From Zhihengliuella sp. ISTPL4 (GTDB lineage: Bacteria > Actinomycetota > Actinomycetes > Actinomycetales > Microbacteriaceae), in assembly GCF_002848265.1 (NCBI RefSeq), contig NZ_CP025422.1, positions 558,001 to 622,000 on the forward strand: DNA of 64,000 bases. The letters are read 5' to 3'. Below the pieces are notes generated by a model. It saw nothing but the letters and a program-made list of their open reading frames with translations. It was not told the DNA's origin and searched no databases. The first letter of the stretch is position 1. Each line of letters begins with the position of its first letter. This document shows positions 6,920 to 14,734 of the stretch, piece by piece. The position numbers and the translations under genes were made by a program.

Positions 6920-8836
6920 TCACCCAGTCCGGTTGGGGGAGCCCCCGTGATCGTCGACGGATGGCGCCTCGACTTCCTCTGCCTGCTGTTCGGACTGTAT
7001 CTTCTCGAGTTCAGCGAAGAAATCATCTCTATCGTCCAAGCATCCCCACAGCTTCAATAAGAGCGCGCGAAGCTCCCTGTCAATGACTTCATCCGTGTGG
7101 ACCATCCTGATGAAATCGGGGCCACACATCCGTCGTGCAAGTAGGAGCGCGTCCCGCGCCGTTTCCCAATTCCCCGTGCGCAGGGCGGCAGTTGTGAGTT
7201 CTTGAACGATGGGTGCCCGACTTGGTTGGCAGACGGCGGCTACGAGCAACGGGCCGACGGGCTCGACGCCTCTATCTCGCATTCCCGGGCAGGCGGCCCA
7301 GTACGCCCATGCGTACAGCGCGTCGACCTCAATCACTTGCTCTATCAGCTCGACCGATGGCGGAGACGGAAGGTTATCTCGCCACATCATCTCCGCGACG
7401 AAGTCGTCGCGCTTCTGTTGATTGATGCCGACGACTTCGACAATGAATCGAAGGGCCTTAGATTTCAGTCGCCATTCGGCGTTATCGTCTCCGTCCAAGA
7501 TTCCCGCCGTGTTGAATTGACCTAGCGCGTCCGCATAGTGGCCAGCCCACATGAGGGCGTCGGCAAGCAGGGGGCGAGAGGCCTTGTCGCCCAACCGAAC
7601 CGCCTTGCGATAGTTCGCCACAGCATCGTCCCACCGCTCCCACAAGAAGCTGATTCCGCCAAGCTCGGACCAGTATCGAGGATTATCCTTCGTTGAGGGA
7701 TCAGCCTCAACTGCAGCCTCCCACAGTTCCATCGCTCGGTCGGCGTCTAAAGGCCCCACCAGCCAAGCCGCGGTTCTGAGCGCACGGGCGGGAGACGACC
7801 ACGACTTCGACGTCTGCTCCAAGGATGAAGCGATGGCCATTCTCAAGGCGTCGGCCATGATTGCCTTCGTCGCCTCAACTCCAGCTAACGCCTCTGACCA
7901 ACTCGGATGATGCTCGACCGTCAATGTTCGTGCAAGGAGGGTTAGGAGCGCGTCACGAGCATCAGCGCGCACCAGAAGGACAATCGCGTCTGCCAAACGC
8001 CCTGCCACAATCGCCATGAAAGAACGCTCCACCGAGGCGCACAGGAGAGCTGTTCCTACGTCGCGACTTCGGCCGATGGTTCCTACCGCAAAAGCAAGCG
8101 CGAATAACGCATCGGCCGCAATCACTTCCGGGGGTGGTGGGGCAGATGGTTCGTAGGTGATCCGCTTCACGGGTGTTCCTGACATGCTGACTTCCACGCC
8201 ATTCGCAAGAACTTCGACACGAATAAACGGCACCCGCGGTTTGCTGAACGACACGACGAGATCCGGAAAGGAACTGAATCCGTCGATAATGGCCGAAACG
8301 ACGGGTCCCGCGTCTCCTCCGAAATATTCGTCTCCGCGTACCTCCACATCGACGGGAAAGTAGCGACCAAGGTCTCGCACCTTTCGAAATGCGTCGGCTT
8401 CTTCCGCGAGGATCTCGGGAGTCGTCTCGGACCAGAGATGCGGCACGGGTACCGTTCGTGTCGTCTTGTCATGCTTCGGGTCAGACCACGGGAGACGGTG
8501 CGCCCACTCGTAATACAGCTGATCCGTGGCGGCGTCCCACAAAACGATGAGGGTGGGCGACGGCTGGTCCTCCCAGTGGTTCAGAGTGCTGACGTTGAGT
8601 TTGGCCTTCGGGGGACCCACGAGCTTTTCCTTCGCCTTCAGCTGGACCGAGAACTCGTTCCCGGTCGGCTGATGGTTCTCGAAGATCTCCACGAGGAGAT
8701 CGCGCCCGTAGTCGTCGGACCCGTCAATCTTGTGGACAGGCCATGCCGAAGGACGGGCCGCCCGGAACTTCGTGTAGGACTCATCCTCGAGCTCGTGCGA
8801 CCTCGACCTGGTCGGCTTCTTCCTCTTCTGGCCCAC
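6920..8836 (-). CDS. DUF4365 (PD-(D/E)XK-like) protein with C-terminal TPR region
   Basis: 638 residues from the GTG at 8836, which has GGGAGG four bases upstream; an open frame continues further 5' but without a ribosome site and across the comEC junction. The N-terminus up to about residue 150 is DUF4365: GSDDYGRDLLVEI supplies the acidic residue and FSVQLKAK the (E/Q)xK half of a PD-(D/E)XK-like site. LIVLWDAATDQLYYEWAHRL is the typical following strand. A less defined middle region leads into TPR-like helical pairs (about 400-560; for example WSELGGISFLWERWDDAVANYRKAV and LADALMWAGHYADALGQF). DUF4365 proteins are recurrent in defence islands. The protein is cytoplasmic by sequence. It ends convergently with the XRE gene. 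Confidence 0.7.
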   Translation of the reverse strand: MGQKRKKPTRSRSHELEDESYTKFRAARPSAWPVHKIDGSDDYGRDLLVEIFENHQPTGNEFSVQLKAKEKLVGPPKAKLNVSTLNHWEDQPSPTLIVLWDAATDQLYYEWAHRLPWSDPKHDKTTRTVPVPHLWSETTPEILAEEADAFRKVRDLGRYFPVDVEVRGDEYFGGDAGPVVSAIIDGFSSFPDLVVSFSKPRVPFIRVEVLANGVEVSMSGTPVKRITYEPSAPPPPEVIAADALFALAFAVGTIGRSRDVGTALLCASVERSFMAIVAGRLADAIVLLVRADARDALLTLLARTLTVEHHPSWSEALAGVEATKAIMADALRMAIASSLEQTSKSWSSPARALRTAAWLVGPLDADRAMELWEAAVEADPSTKDNPRYWSELGGISFLWERWDDAVANYRKAVRLGDKASRPLLADALMWAGHYADALGQFNTAGILDGDDNAEWRLKSKALRFIVEVVGINQQKRDDFVAEMMWRDNLPSPPSVELIEQVIEVDALYAWAYWAACPGMRDRGVEPVGPLLVAAVCQPSRAPIVQELTTAALRTGNWETARDALLLARRMCGPDFIRMVHTDEVIDRELRALLLKLWGCLDDRDDFFAELEKIQSEQQAEEVEAPSVDDHGGSPNRTG

Positions 8837-8939
8837 ATTGCCTCCCTGGAATCGCTCGCTGCGCCCAATGGTAGGGGAGCTGCGTCTCTGCGAGAGTTGC
8901 ACGACCAGCGACGCGCCGTTACGGAAGGTGCGGTAGTGT

Positions 8940-9704
8940 TTGGAACGGCGCAACACGTCCAGACTCAGTACAGAAGACGTGGGGCAGGGGGATGCTGTCC
9001 TCATCCATTCCCAGGATGCGGTGGCTCTCATCGACACGGGTCCCGACCCGCGGGCTCTGGAGGACTGTCTGCGCTCGCTGAGCATCGAGCACATCGATCT
9101 CCTCGTCCTCACCCACTTCGACATCGACCACGTCGGAGGTACGGCGGTGCTCGAGGGGAAGGTGAGCACCGTCCTGCACGGTCCGACGGCCGATGCCGCC
9201 GATGTTCGCGTCTTGGACGGCCTGGCCGCGGAGGGGGCAAGCCTTCGACCCGTCAGTGCCGGGGACAGGGGCGTTCTGGGCGGGGCGTCGTGGCGGGTGC
9301 TGTGGCCGCTGCCGCACGGTGTCGCCTTCCCGCCCGGGAACGACGCGAGCGTGGTCACGGAGTTCTCCGGGGGAGGCGTGCCGCGTGCGCTGTTCCTCGG
9401 CGACCTCTCCGCGGCCCCGCAGCGGGCGCTGCTCCGGAGCGCTCGGCCGACGCAGTACGACGTGGTCAAGGTGGCCCATCACGGCAGTGCCGATCAGGAG
9501 CCCGCCCTCTATGAGGCTCTGCGGCCGCGGGTCGCGCTCATCACGGTCGGCGCCGACAACGACTATGGGCACCCGCGCCGGGAGACCCTCGACCTGCTGG
9601 CTGCGCTCGGCACACGGGCGTACCGTACGGACCGTGACGGCCGCACCCTGCTCGGCATCGAGGACGATGCCCTCCGCGTCTGGACCGACGTCGCGCCGCC
9701 CTGA
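8940..9704 (+). pseudogene. comEC: 5'-truncated comEC: metallo-beta-lactamase-like tail of the competence channel protein
   Basis: 254 codons from a TTG at 8940; a TAG at 8934-8936 closes the frame upstream. From about residue 13 it reads like the C-terminal hydrolase domain of ComEC: DVGQGDAVL, ALIDTGPDP, LVLTHFDIDHVGG, PPGNDASVV, FLGDLS, VVKVAHHGS. Full ComEC proteins have several hundred residues of N-terminal OB-fold and membrane segments before DVGQGDA, and all of that is missing here. The gene lies directly before holA and rpsT, the normal actinobacterial place of comEC. Homology therefore seems to begin near 8976, and the twelve codons before it look foreign. DNA uptake would be impossible without the channel; the remnant might still be translated as a soluble hydrolase. 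Confidence 0.75.
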
Positions 9705-9726
9705 GTCGGGTGTCCGACGCCGCCGG

Positions 9727-9732
9727 TAGGCT
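9727..9732 (+). promoter_or_regulatory. Putative -10 box (TAGGCT), leaderless start of holA
   Basis: TAGGCT ends six bases before the holA ATG at 9739 and no Shine-Dalgarno sequence is present, so a leaderless transcript independent of the truncated comEC is likely. Confidence 0.5.
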
Positions 9733-9738
9733 GGTCCC

Positions 9739-10776
9739 ATGGCAGCTTCCCGTCCCCCCTCCCGCGGTGGCGCGAAGGCCACGAAGATCCCGCAGGTGTC
9801 GTGGCGGGAGCCGCATCCCGCGCCGCTGGTGCTCGTCTCCGGGCCGGAAGAGGTCTGCGCCGAGCGTGCGATCGCCGGGGTGCGCGACTACCTCCGTGCG
9901 GAGGATCCGGCGCTCGAGGTCAGCGACGTCCGTGCCGACGACTACGCTCCCGGCACCCTGCTCTCCCTGACCTCGCCGTCGTTGTTCGGCGAGCCGCGAC
10001 TGGTCCGCGTGTCCGGCGTGGAGAAGTGCTCCGATGCCTTCCTCCAAGAGGCCATCGGGTATCTGGAGAACCCGCAGGAGGGGGCCACCGTCGTCCTGCG
10101 GCATACCGGAGCAAGCGTCCGCGGGAAGAAGCTCCTCGACGCGCTGCGCGCAGGAACGGGCGGCGGGATAGAGATCGCCTGCCCCGCCATCAAGCGCGAC
10201 GGCGACCGTGTTGACTTCGCGGCGGGGGAGTTCAAGGCTGCCAAGAAGCGCATCGCTCCGCCCGCGCTCCGGGCGCTCGTCTCGGCTTTCGCGGACGACC
10301 TCACCGAGCTCGCAGCCGCCTGCCAACAGCTCATCGGCGACGTCGACGGCGACATCACCGAAGATGTCGTCACCAAGTACTACGGCGGGCGGGTCGAGGT
10401 GTCGGCCTTCGTCGTCGCTGACACGGCCATCGCCGGTCGGTACGGCGAGGCGCTGATCGCGCTCCGCCACGCCCTGTCCTCCGGCGCGGACCCGGTGCCG
10501 ATGGTCGCCGCATTCGCGATGAAGCTGCGCACGATGGCGCGCGTCGCCGGCAACAGAGAGCCCAGTCGGCAGCTCGCTCAGCGCCTCGGGATGAAGGACT
10601 GGCAGGTCGACCGCGCGCGTCGCGACCTGGCGGGCTGGAACGAGCGCTCGCTGGGGATGGCGATCCAGGCGACCGCGCGCGCCGATGCCGAGGTCAAAGG
10701 CGCGGCGCGCGACCCGATCTTCGCCCTCGAGCGCATGGTGACCGTCATCGCAACGCGCGAGCCGTTCGGCGGCTGA
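9739..10776 (+). CDS. holA: DNA polymerase III subunit delta
   Basis: 345 residues. After a short Pro/Arg-rich start the protein shows the delta-subunit pattern: APLVLVSGPEEVCAERAI at the site of the degenerate P-loop, the EDPALEVSDVRADDY segment, then SLTSPSLFGEPRLVRVSG, a hallmark of this family. The C-terminal collar domain follows (PMVAAFAMKLRTMARVAG, LGMKDWQVDRARRDLAGW). It is the clamp-loader subunit that opens the beta sliding clamp. Length is typical. It lies 34 nt after the comEC remnant and is followed by a bidirectional terminator shared with rpsT on the other strand. Confidence 0.93.
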   Translation: MAASRPPSRGGAKATKIPQVSWREPHPAPLVLVSGPEEVCAERAIAGVRDYLRAEDPALEVSDVRADDYAPGTLLSLTSPSLFGEPRLVRVSGVEKCSDAFLQEAIGYLENPQEGATVVLRHTGASVRGKKLLDALRAGTGGGIEIACPAIKRDGDRVDFAAGEFKAAKKRIAPPALRALVSAFADDLTELAAACQQLIGDVDGDITEDVVTKYYGGRVEVSAFVVADTAIAGRYGEALIALRHALSSGADPVPMVAAFAMKLRTMARVAGNREPSRQLAQRLGMKDWQVDRARRDLAGWNERSLGMAIQATARADAEVKGAARDPIFALERMVTVIATREPFGG

Positions 10777-10801
10777 CGGCGGGTCCTCCCGAAGAAGAGC
10801 A

Positions 10802-10832
10802 GAAAGCCCGCCTCGCGAGGAGACGGGCTTTC
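10802..10832. terminator. Bidirectional terminator between holA and rpsT
   Basis: GAAAGCCCG-CCTC and its partner GGAGA-CGGGCTTTC form a strong stem with a GCGA loop; A and T runs on either side allow it to work for both converging genes. Confidence 0.75.
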
Positions 10833-10846
10833 CGGAAGTCAGAAGC

Positions 10847-11107
10847 TCAGAGAGCGGAGACCTGCTTGGCGATCGCGGACTTGCGGTTCGACGCCTGGTT
10901 CTTGTGCAGGACACCCTTGCTGACGGCCTTGTCGAGCTTGACCGAGGCCTTCTTCAGGCTCTTCTCGGCGGCGGCCTTGTCGCCGGCGGCGACAGCCTCG
11001 CGGGTCTGGCGGACGAGAGTCTTCAGCTCGCTCTTCACGGCCTTGTTGCGCTCGTGAGCCTTCTCGTTGGTCTTGTTGCGCTTGATCTGCGACTTGATGT
11101 TTGCCAC
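10847..11107 (-). CDS. rpsT: 30S ribosomal protein S20
   Basis: 86 residues, GTG start ([11 protein letters not shown]). The Lys/Arg-rich all-helical sequence with [19 protein letters not shown] and the ending [15 protein letters not shown] is diagnostic of S20, which binds 16S rRNA in the body of the small subunit. Length is normal. It is transcribed alone, convergent with holA. Confidence 0.97.
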   Translation of the reverse strand: MANIKSQIKRNKTNEKAHERNKAVKSELKTLVRQTREAVAAGDKAAAEKSLKKASVKLDKAVSKGVLHKNQASNRKSAIAKQVSAL

Positions 11108-11210
11108 GTGTGGACGCTTTCTGTACAGGAGTTATTCGGAGTGCCGGCAGCAGAAGAGGGCTGCTGCACGGCGGTCGTGAGGGAAGAACCCACACGCAAG
11201 CCAAGAGTCG

Positions 11211-11216
11211 AGTCTA
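11211..11216 (-). promoter_or_regulatory. Putative rpsT -10 box (TAGACT)
   Basis: On the minus strand TAGACT lies about 105 bases before the rpsT start, leaving a 5' leader of roughly 95-100 nt (about 11108-11205). A leader of that size could carry S20 autoregulation, but I see no specific structure. The -35 region is not clear. Confidence 0.35.
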
Positions 11217-11327
11217 CCAGTACCGGGCGGGATCGTGCGAAACGGCGCCGAACGAGCGAGACGCCGTCGCGCTCCCGGCGGGACCGGGTGCAGAATCATC
11301 CTCAACGACAACGACGTCAGGAGCCCG

Positions 11328-12701
11328 ATGACCCCTCTCACGACCGACCCGACGGCGCGCGCCCGGCTCCGATGGTCCGCCGCCACCTCATCCGTCCAGA
11401 TCGAGGGTTCCCGTCAGGCCGACGGTGCCGGGCGGTCGATCTGGGACGACGTGATCGCGAAGCCAGGTCGCATCAGGGATGGCTCGACCGCGGAACCGGC
11501 GTGCGACAGCTATCGCCGTGTGGAGGATGACGTCGCCCTGGCAGCCGATCTCGGGCTCGATCGGTACCGGTTCTCGATCCCGTGGGCGCGCGTGCAACCG
11601 GACGGTCGCGGCTCGGGGAACGTCGCGGCCCTGGACCACTACGATCTTGTCGTCGACGGCCTGCTGGAGGCCGGTGTCACGCCGTTCCCGACGCTCTATC
11701 ACTGGGAGCTGCCGAGCGCGGTCGAGGCCGTCGGCGGCTGGCTGGCCCGCGACACCGCCGAGCGCTTCGGGGAGTACACCACCCTTGTCGCCGCCCGCCT
11801 CGGAGATCGGGTGTCGTCCTGGTACACGCTGAACGAGCCCGCGATGACCACCCTGCAGGGCTATGCCGTCGGTGCGCTCGCGCCCGGCAGGGAGCTTCTC
11901 TACGGCGCGCTTCCGTCTGCGCATCATCAGCTGCTCGCCCATTCGCGAGCCGCGGAGGCGCTGCGAGACCATGGCGCCGCCAGCGTGGGACTCGTCAACA
12001 ACCACACCTGGGTTCTTCCGCTGCGGGACACCGAGGAGGACCGCGCCGCGGCCGCGGTCTACGACCTCCTGCACAACCGGCTGTTCAGCGAGCCGCTCCT
12101 CTCCGGCACGACACCGGATCTGGAGGCGCTCGGGCTTCCGCCGCTGCCCATCCTCGGCGACGACCTCGCACGCATCGCGGGAACGATCGATTTCTACGGC
12201 GTGAACTTCTACAACCCGACCACGGTCACCGCCGCCGCTCCCGAGGATGACATCCCGTTCCGGATCGTCCCCACGCCCGGAGCGCCCGTCACCGGCTTCG
12301 GCCCGGAGTGGCCGATCCTGCCGTCCGCCCTGCGCGACCTGTTGCTCGATCTGCACCGGCGCCACCCTGGTATGCCACCGGTGATCATCGGGGAGAACGG
12401 AGCATCCTTCCCGGAACCTGATGTCGCCGGCCCCGTGGAAGACACCGACCGGATCGCCTATCTCTCCGCGCACATCGACGCGGTCGGCGAGGCCATCGAG
12501 GCCGGCGTCCCCGTCGAGGAGTACACGGTCTGGTCGCTGCTCGACAACTGGGAATGGACGGACGGGTACACCCAGCGGTTCGGCCTCGTGCACGTCGACT
12601 TCTCCACGGGGGAACGCACCCCGAAGGCCTCCTACGGCTGGTATCGCGATCTCGTCGCGGGCTCCCGGGCGGCCCGAGACGCCGCGGCGGCACGAGCATG
12701 A
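11328..12701 (+). CDS. Glycoside hydrolase family 1 beta-glucosidase
   Basis: 457 residues from the ATG at 11328, preceded by AGGAG; the frame is open further upstream but without family sequence. The protein starts RLRWSAATSSVQIEGS, the GH1 opening. It has the acid/base glutamate Glu170 in TLNEP and the nucleophile Glu356 in IIGENG, plus WSLLDNWEWTDGY, which binds the sugar. GH1 enzymes hydrolyse beta-glucosides (or galactosides/fucosides) by a retaining mechanism. There is no signal peptide, so the enzyme is cytoplasmic and depends on a transporter. The MFS transporter gene begins in an ATGA overlap with its stop, which makes a two-gene uptake-and-hydrolysis operon. Confidence 0.92.
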   Translation: MTPLTTDPTARARLRWSAATSSVQIEGSRQADGAGRSIWDDVIAKPGRIRDGSTAEPACDSYRRVEDDVALAADLGLDRYRFSIPWARVQPDGRGSGNVAALDHYDLVVDGLLEAGVTPFPTLYHWELPSAVEAVGGWLARDTAERFGEYTTLVAARLGDRVSSWYTLNEPAMTTLQGYAVGALAPGRELLYGALPSAHHQLLAHSRAAEALRDHGAASVGLVNNHTWVLPLRDTEEDRAAAAVYDLLHNRLFSEPLLSGTTPDLEALGLPPLPILGDDLARIAGTIDFYGVNFYNPTTVTAAAPEDDIPFRIVPTPGAPVTGFGPEWPILPSALRDLLLDLHRRHPGMPPVIIGENGASFPEPDVAGPVEDTDRIAYLSAHIDAVGEAIEAGVPVEEYTVWSLLDNWEWTDGYTQRFGLVHVDFSTGERTPKASYGWYRDLVAGSRAARDAAAARA

Positions 12702-13936
12702 CCGGTACCCGAGACGTCGCCACCCGCCGGGCGGATCTGCGCTGGATGTCGCTGTTCACCCTCGCCTGGCTCGCCATCTGGACCGTCCAGCTCACTCCGG
12801 TCCAGCTGCTGCTCCCGCTGCAGCTCGATACCCCGGAGGACGATTGGATCCGCGGCGTCGTCTCCTCCGGCATCGTGCTCGGGGTGGGCGGCCTCGCCGG
12901 CGTCGTGGCGGGTCCGCTCGCGGGGGCGCTGTCGGACGGCGCGCGTGCGGGCACGCATCGACGGCGACCGTGGGCGCTGGGTGGCGTCACGCTCACCGCC
13001 GTCTGTCTCGTGCTCACCGGGTTCGCCAGCGGTCCGTGGGCGGTCGGCGCGGGTTGGGTCGGCGTTTCGATCGGTGTCGCCGTCTCGTCCGCCGCGTTCA
13101 CCGCCCTCATCGCCGATCAGCTCCCGACGACGCAGCGCGGCGCCGCATCCGCCGCGGTCGGGTCGAGCCAAGCGGTGGGGATCGTGCTGGGGGTCGGGCT
13201 CGTCGTGCTGCTGGGCCTCGATGTCATCACCGGCTACGTGCTCCTCGCGGGCATCATCGCGGTGGTGGGCATCACGGTGGCGCTCCTGCTGCCGGATCCG
13301 CCGAGCACGGAGGCCGCGCGTCCGCAGCGCATCGGGCGTCCGCGCCTGGCATCGCTCCGCGACCGCGACTTCGCCTGGATGCTCTCCGGCCGGCTCCTCA
13401 CCAACATCGGCAACGCCCTCGGGACGGCTCTGTTCCTGTTCTTCTTGCTGCACGGCCTCGGCCAGGAGAGCGCGATCGCGCAGGACAACCTCCTGCTGCT
13501 CATCGTCGTCTACACGGTGTTCGTCGTGCTCGCCTCGGTGATCACCGGGATCATCTCGGACCGCACAGGGGAGCGTCGCCGGCTCGCTGTGGCGGCCACG
13601 ATCGTGCAGGCGGCGTCGGGGGTGGTGATCGTGGCCGTACCCACCTTCGAGATGACGATGGTGGCCGCCGCGCTCATGGGTCTCGGCTACGGCGCCTTCT
13701 CGACGGTGGGCCTCGCGTTCGCGGCCGATCTGCTGCCCGATGAGCAGGATCACGCGCGCGACCTCGGCATCGTGAACGTCACCGCCGCCCTCGGACAGCT
13801 CATCGGTCCCGTGCTCGGCGCGGGACTCGTCGCCCTTGCCGGAGGGTTCTGGCTCGTCTTTCTCACGGCGGCCGTCCTGTCGCTCATCGGGGGAGCGCTC
13901 ACCGCGGCCGCGCGACCTCGGGTTCCCTCAGCGTGA
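12698..13936 (+). CDS. MFS transporter, probably for the glucosides hydrolysed by the GH1 enzyme
   Basis: 412 residues from the ATG in the ATGA overlap with the beta-glucosidase. About twelve hydrophobic helices are visible, and the loop after the second or third helix (GALSDGARAGTHRRRPW) resembles the 'sDr...t..GRRrP' motif of GPH/SUC-type sugar carriers. A corresponding ISDRTGERRRL motif lies in the second half. This places it in the major facilitator superfamily. Transport of a beta-glucoside is inferred only from the coupling to the hydrolase gene. Its 3' end overlaps the convergent alpha/beta-hydrolase gene by 9 bases. Confidence 0.8.
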   Translation: MTGTRDVATRRADLRWMSLFTLAWLAIWTVQLTPVQLLLPLQLDTPEDDWIRGVVSSGIVLGVGGLAGVVAGPLAGALSDGARAGTHRRRPWALGGVTLTAVCLVLTGFASGPWAVGAGWVGVSIGVAVSSAAFTALIADQLPTTQRGAASAAVGSSQAVGIVLGVGLVVLLGLDVITGYVLLAGIIAVVGITVALLLPDPPSTEAARPQRIGRPRLASLRDRDFAWMLSGRLLTNIGNALGTALFLFFLLHGLGQESAIAQDNLLLLIVVYTVFVVLASVITGIISDRTGERRRLAVAATIVQAASGVVIVAVPTFEMTMVAAALMGLGYGAFSTVGLAFAADLLPDEQDHARDLGIVNVTAALGQLIGPVLGAGLVALAGGFWLVFLTAAVLSLIGGALTAAARPRVPSA

Positions 13937-14659
13937 TGCTGCGCGCTGCTCGATCGTCGCGATCGCGAGGGCGAGGACGGCATTGAACACCCGCGGACGC
14001 ATGGCCGTGAGGAGGTGAGTGGTCCGCGGGACAACGATCAGCTCCGCCTCCGGGGCGAGTCGCCGGAACAGGGGCTCGTTCAACCGGAGCTGGTCGTACT
14101 GGCCGTTCACGAACCAGAGCGGCACCTGGATGCGGGGGACCGCGGCGGCCACGTCGAGGGCGGCAAGGCTGCGGAGCGTCTGGTCCTGGATATCCAGTGC
14201 ATATCCGCCGGCGGAGAAGTCGCCGCGGTTCTCCTCGGGAATCGTCGCGGCGAGCATGCGCTGCGTCAGCCACATGCCACGGTCCGGCAGGGAGTCGACG
14301 GCGCGGGCGAACAGTCGATAGGCACGCAGCCCGGCGCCGCGGGGGAGCGACGTGCACGCGGCGGCGACGAGTCCGTCGACAGGGGGAGGCTCGGCCCCAC
14401 CGGTGTACGCGAGGGAGAGCAGCCCGCCCATCGAGTGCCCGACCAGCAGGACGGGGCCCCGCTCGGCGGCGGCACGGACGGCGGTGTCGATCGTGTGCAG
14501 CGCCTCGTGGAGGGTGAAGTCCTCGTCCATGCGACTGCCGTGACCCGGGAGGTCGACGGCGGTGACGGGGTGCCCGTGCGCCTCCAGGTCGTCGACCTGC
14601 GACCGCCACATGGTGGCCGACGTGCGGATGCCGTGCACGAGGACGGTCTGGACGGTCAC
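13928..14659 (-). CDS. Alpha/beta hydrolase
   Basis: 243 residues from the GTG at 14659 (VTVQTVLVHGIRTS). A longer frame to 14716 exists, but it would run through the hairpin at 14676-14710 and lacks family sequence. It shows the oxyanion loop VLVHGIRTSATMW, the cap-less core with DLPGHGSRMD, the nucleophile elbow GHSMGG and a late histidine in RTTHLLTA. LWFVNGQYDQL supplies the likely catalytic acid. It is therefore an esterase, lipase-like or peptidase-like serine hydrolase; the substrate is not predictable. It lies downstream of the peptide-import operon but behind a terminator. Confidence 0.8.
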   Translation of the reverse strand: MTVQTVLVHGIRTSATMWRSQVDDLEAHGHPVTAVDLPGHGSRMDEDFTLHEALHTIDTAVRAAAERGPVLLVGHSMGGLLSLAYTGGAEPPPVDGLVAAACTSLPRGAGLRAYRLFARAVDSLPDRGMWLTQRMLAATIPEENRGDFSAGGYALDIQDQTLRSLAALDVAAAVPRIQVPLWFVNGQYDQLRLNEPLFRRLAPEAELIVVPRTTHLLTAMRPRVFNAVLALAIATIEQRAASR

Positions 14660-14675
14660 GCTTTCAGCATAAGGA

Positions 14676-14710
14676 AAGCGGGGCCGGTGGATGGACCACC
14701 GACCCCGCTT
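14676..14710 (-). terminator. Terminator after the oligopeptide-binding protein gene
   Basis: AAGCGGGG-C-CGGTGG pairs with CCACCG-A-CCCCGCTT around an ATGGA loop, with one mismatch in a 14-15 bp stem. It lies 25 bases after the oppA-like stop codon. Confidence 0.7.
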
Positions 14711-14734
14711 CGACACGAGATGCGTCAGAGGATG

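Noticed and set aside
6910..6938. Terminator CCCCAAC...GTTGGGG at the end of the DUF4365 gene
   Set aside because: Only a 7-bp stem with a 15-nt loop, partly inside the coding sequence and without a T-run.
1..8940. Prophage
   Set aside because: No structural, lysis, portal, terminase or integrase genes in the visible part.
8837..9469. N-terminal extension of the DUF4365 protein across comEC
   Set aside because: The frame has no ribosome site until the GTG at 8836 and is antisense to the comEC tail.
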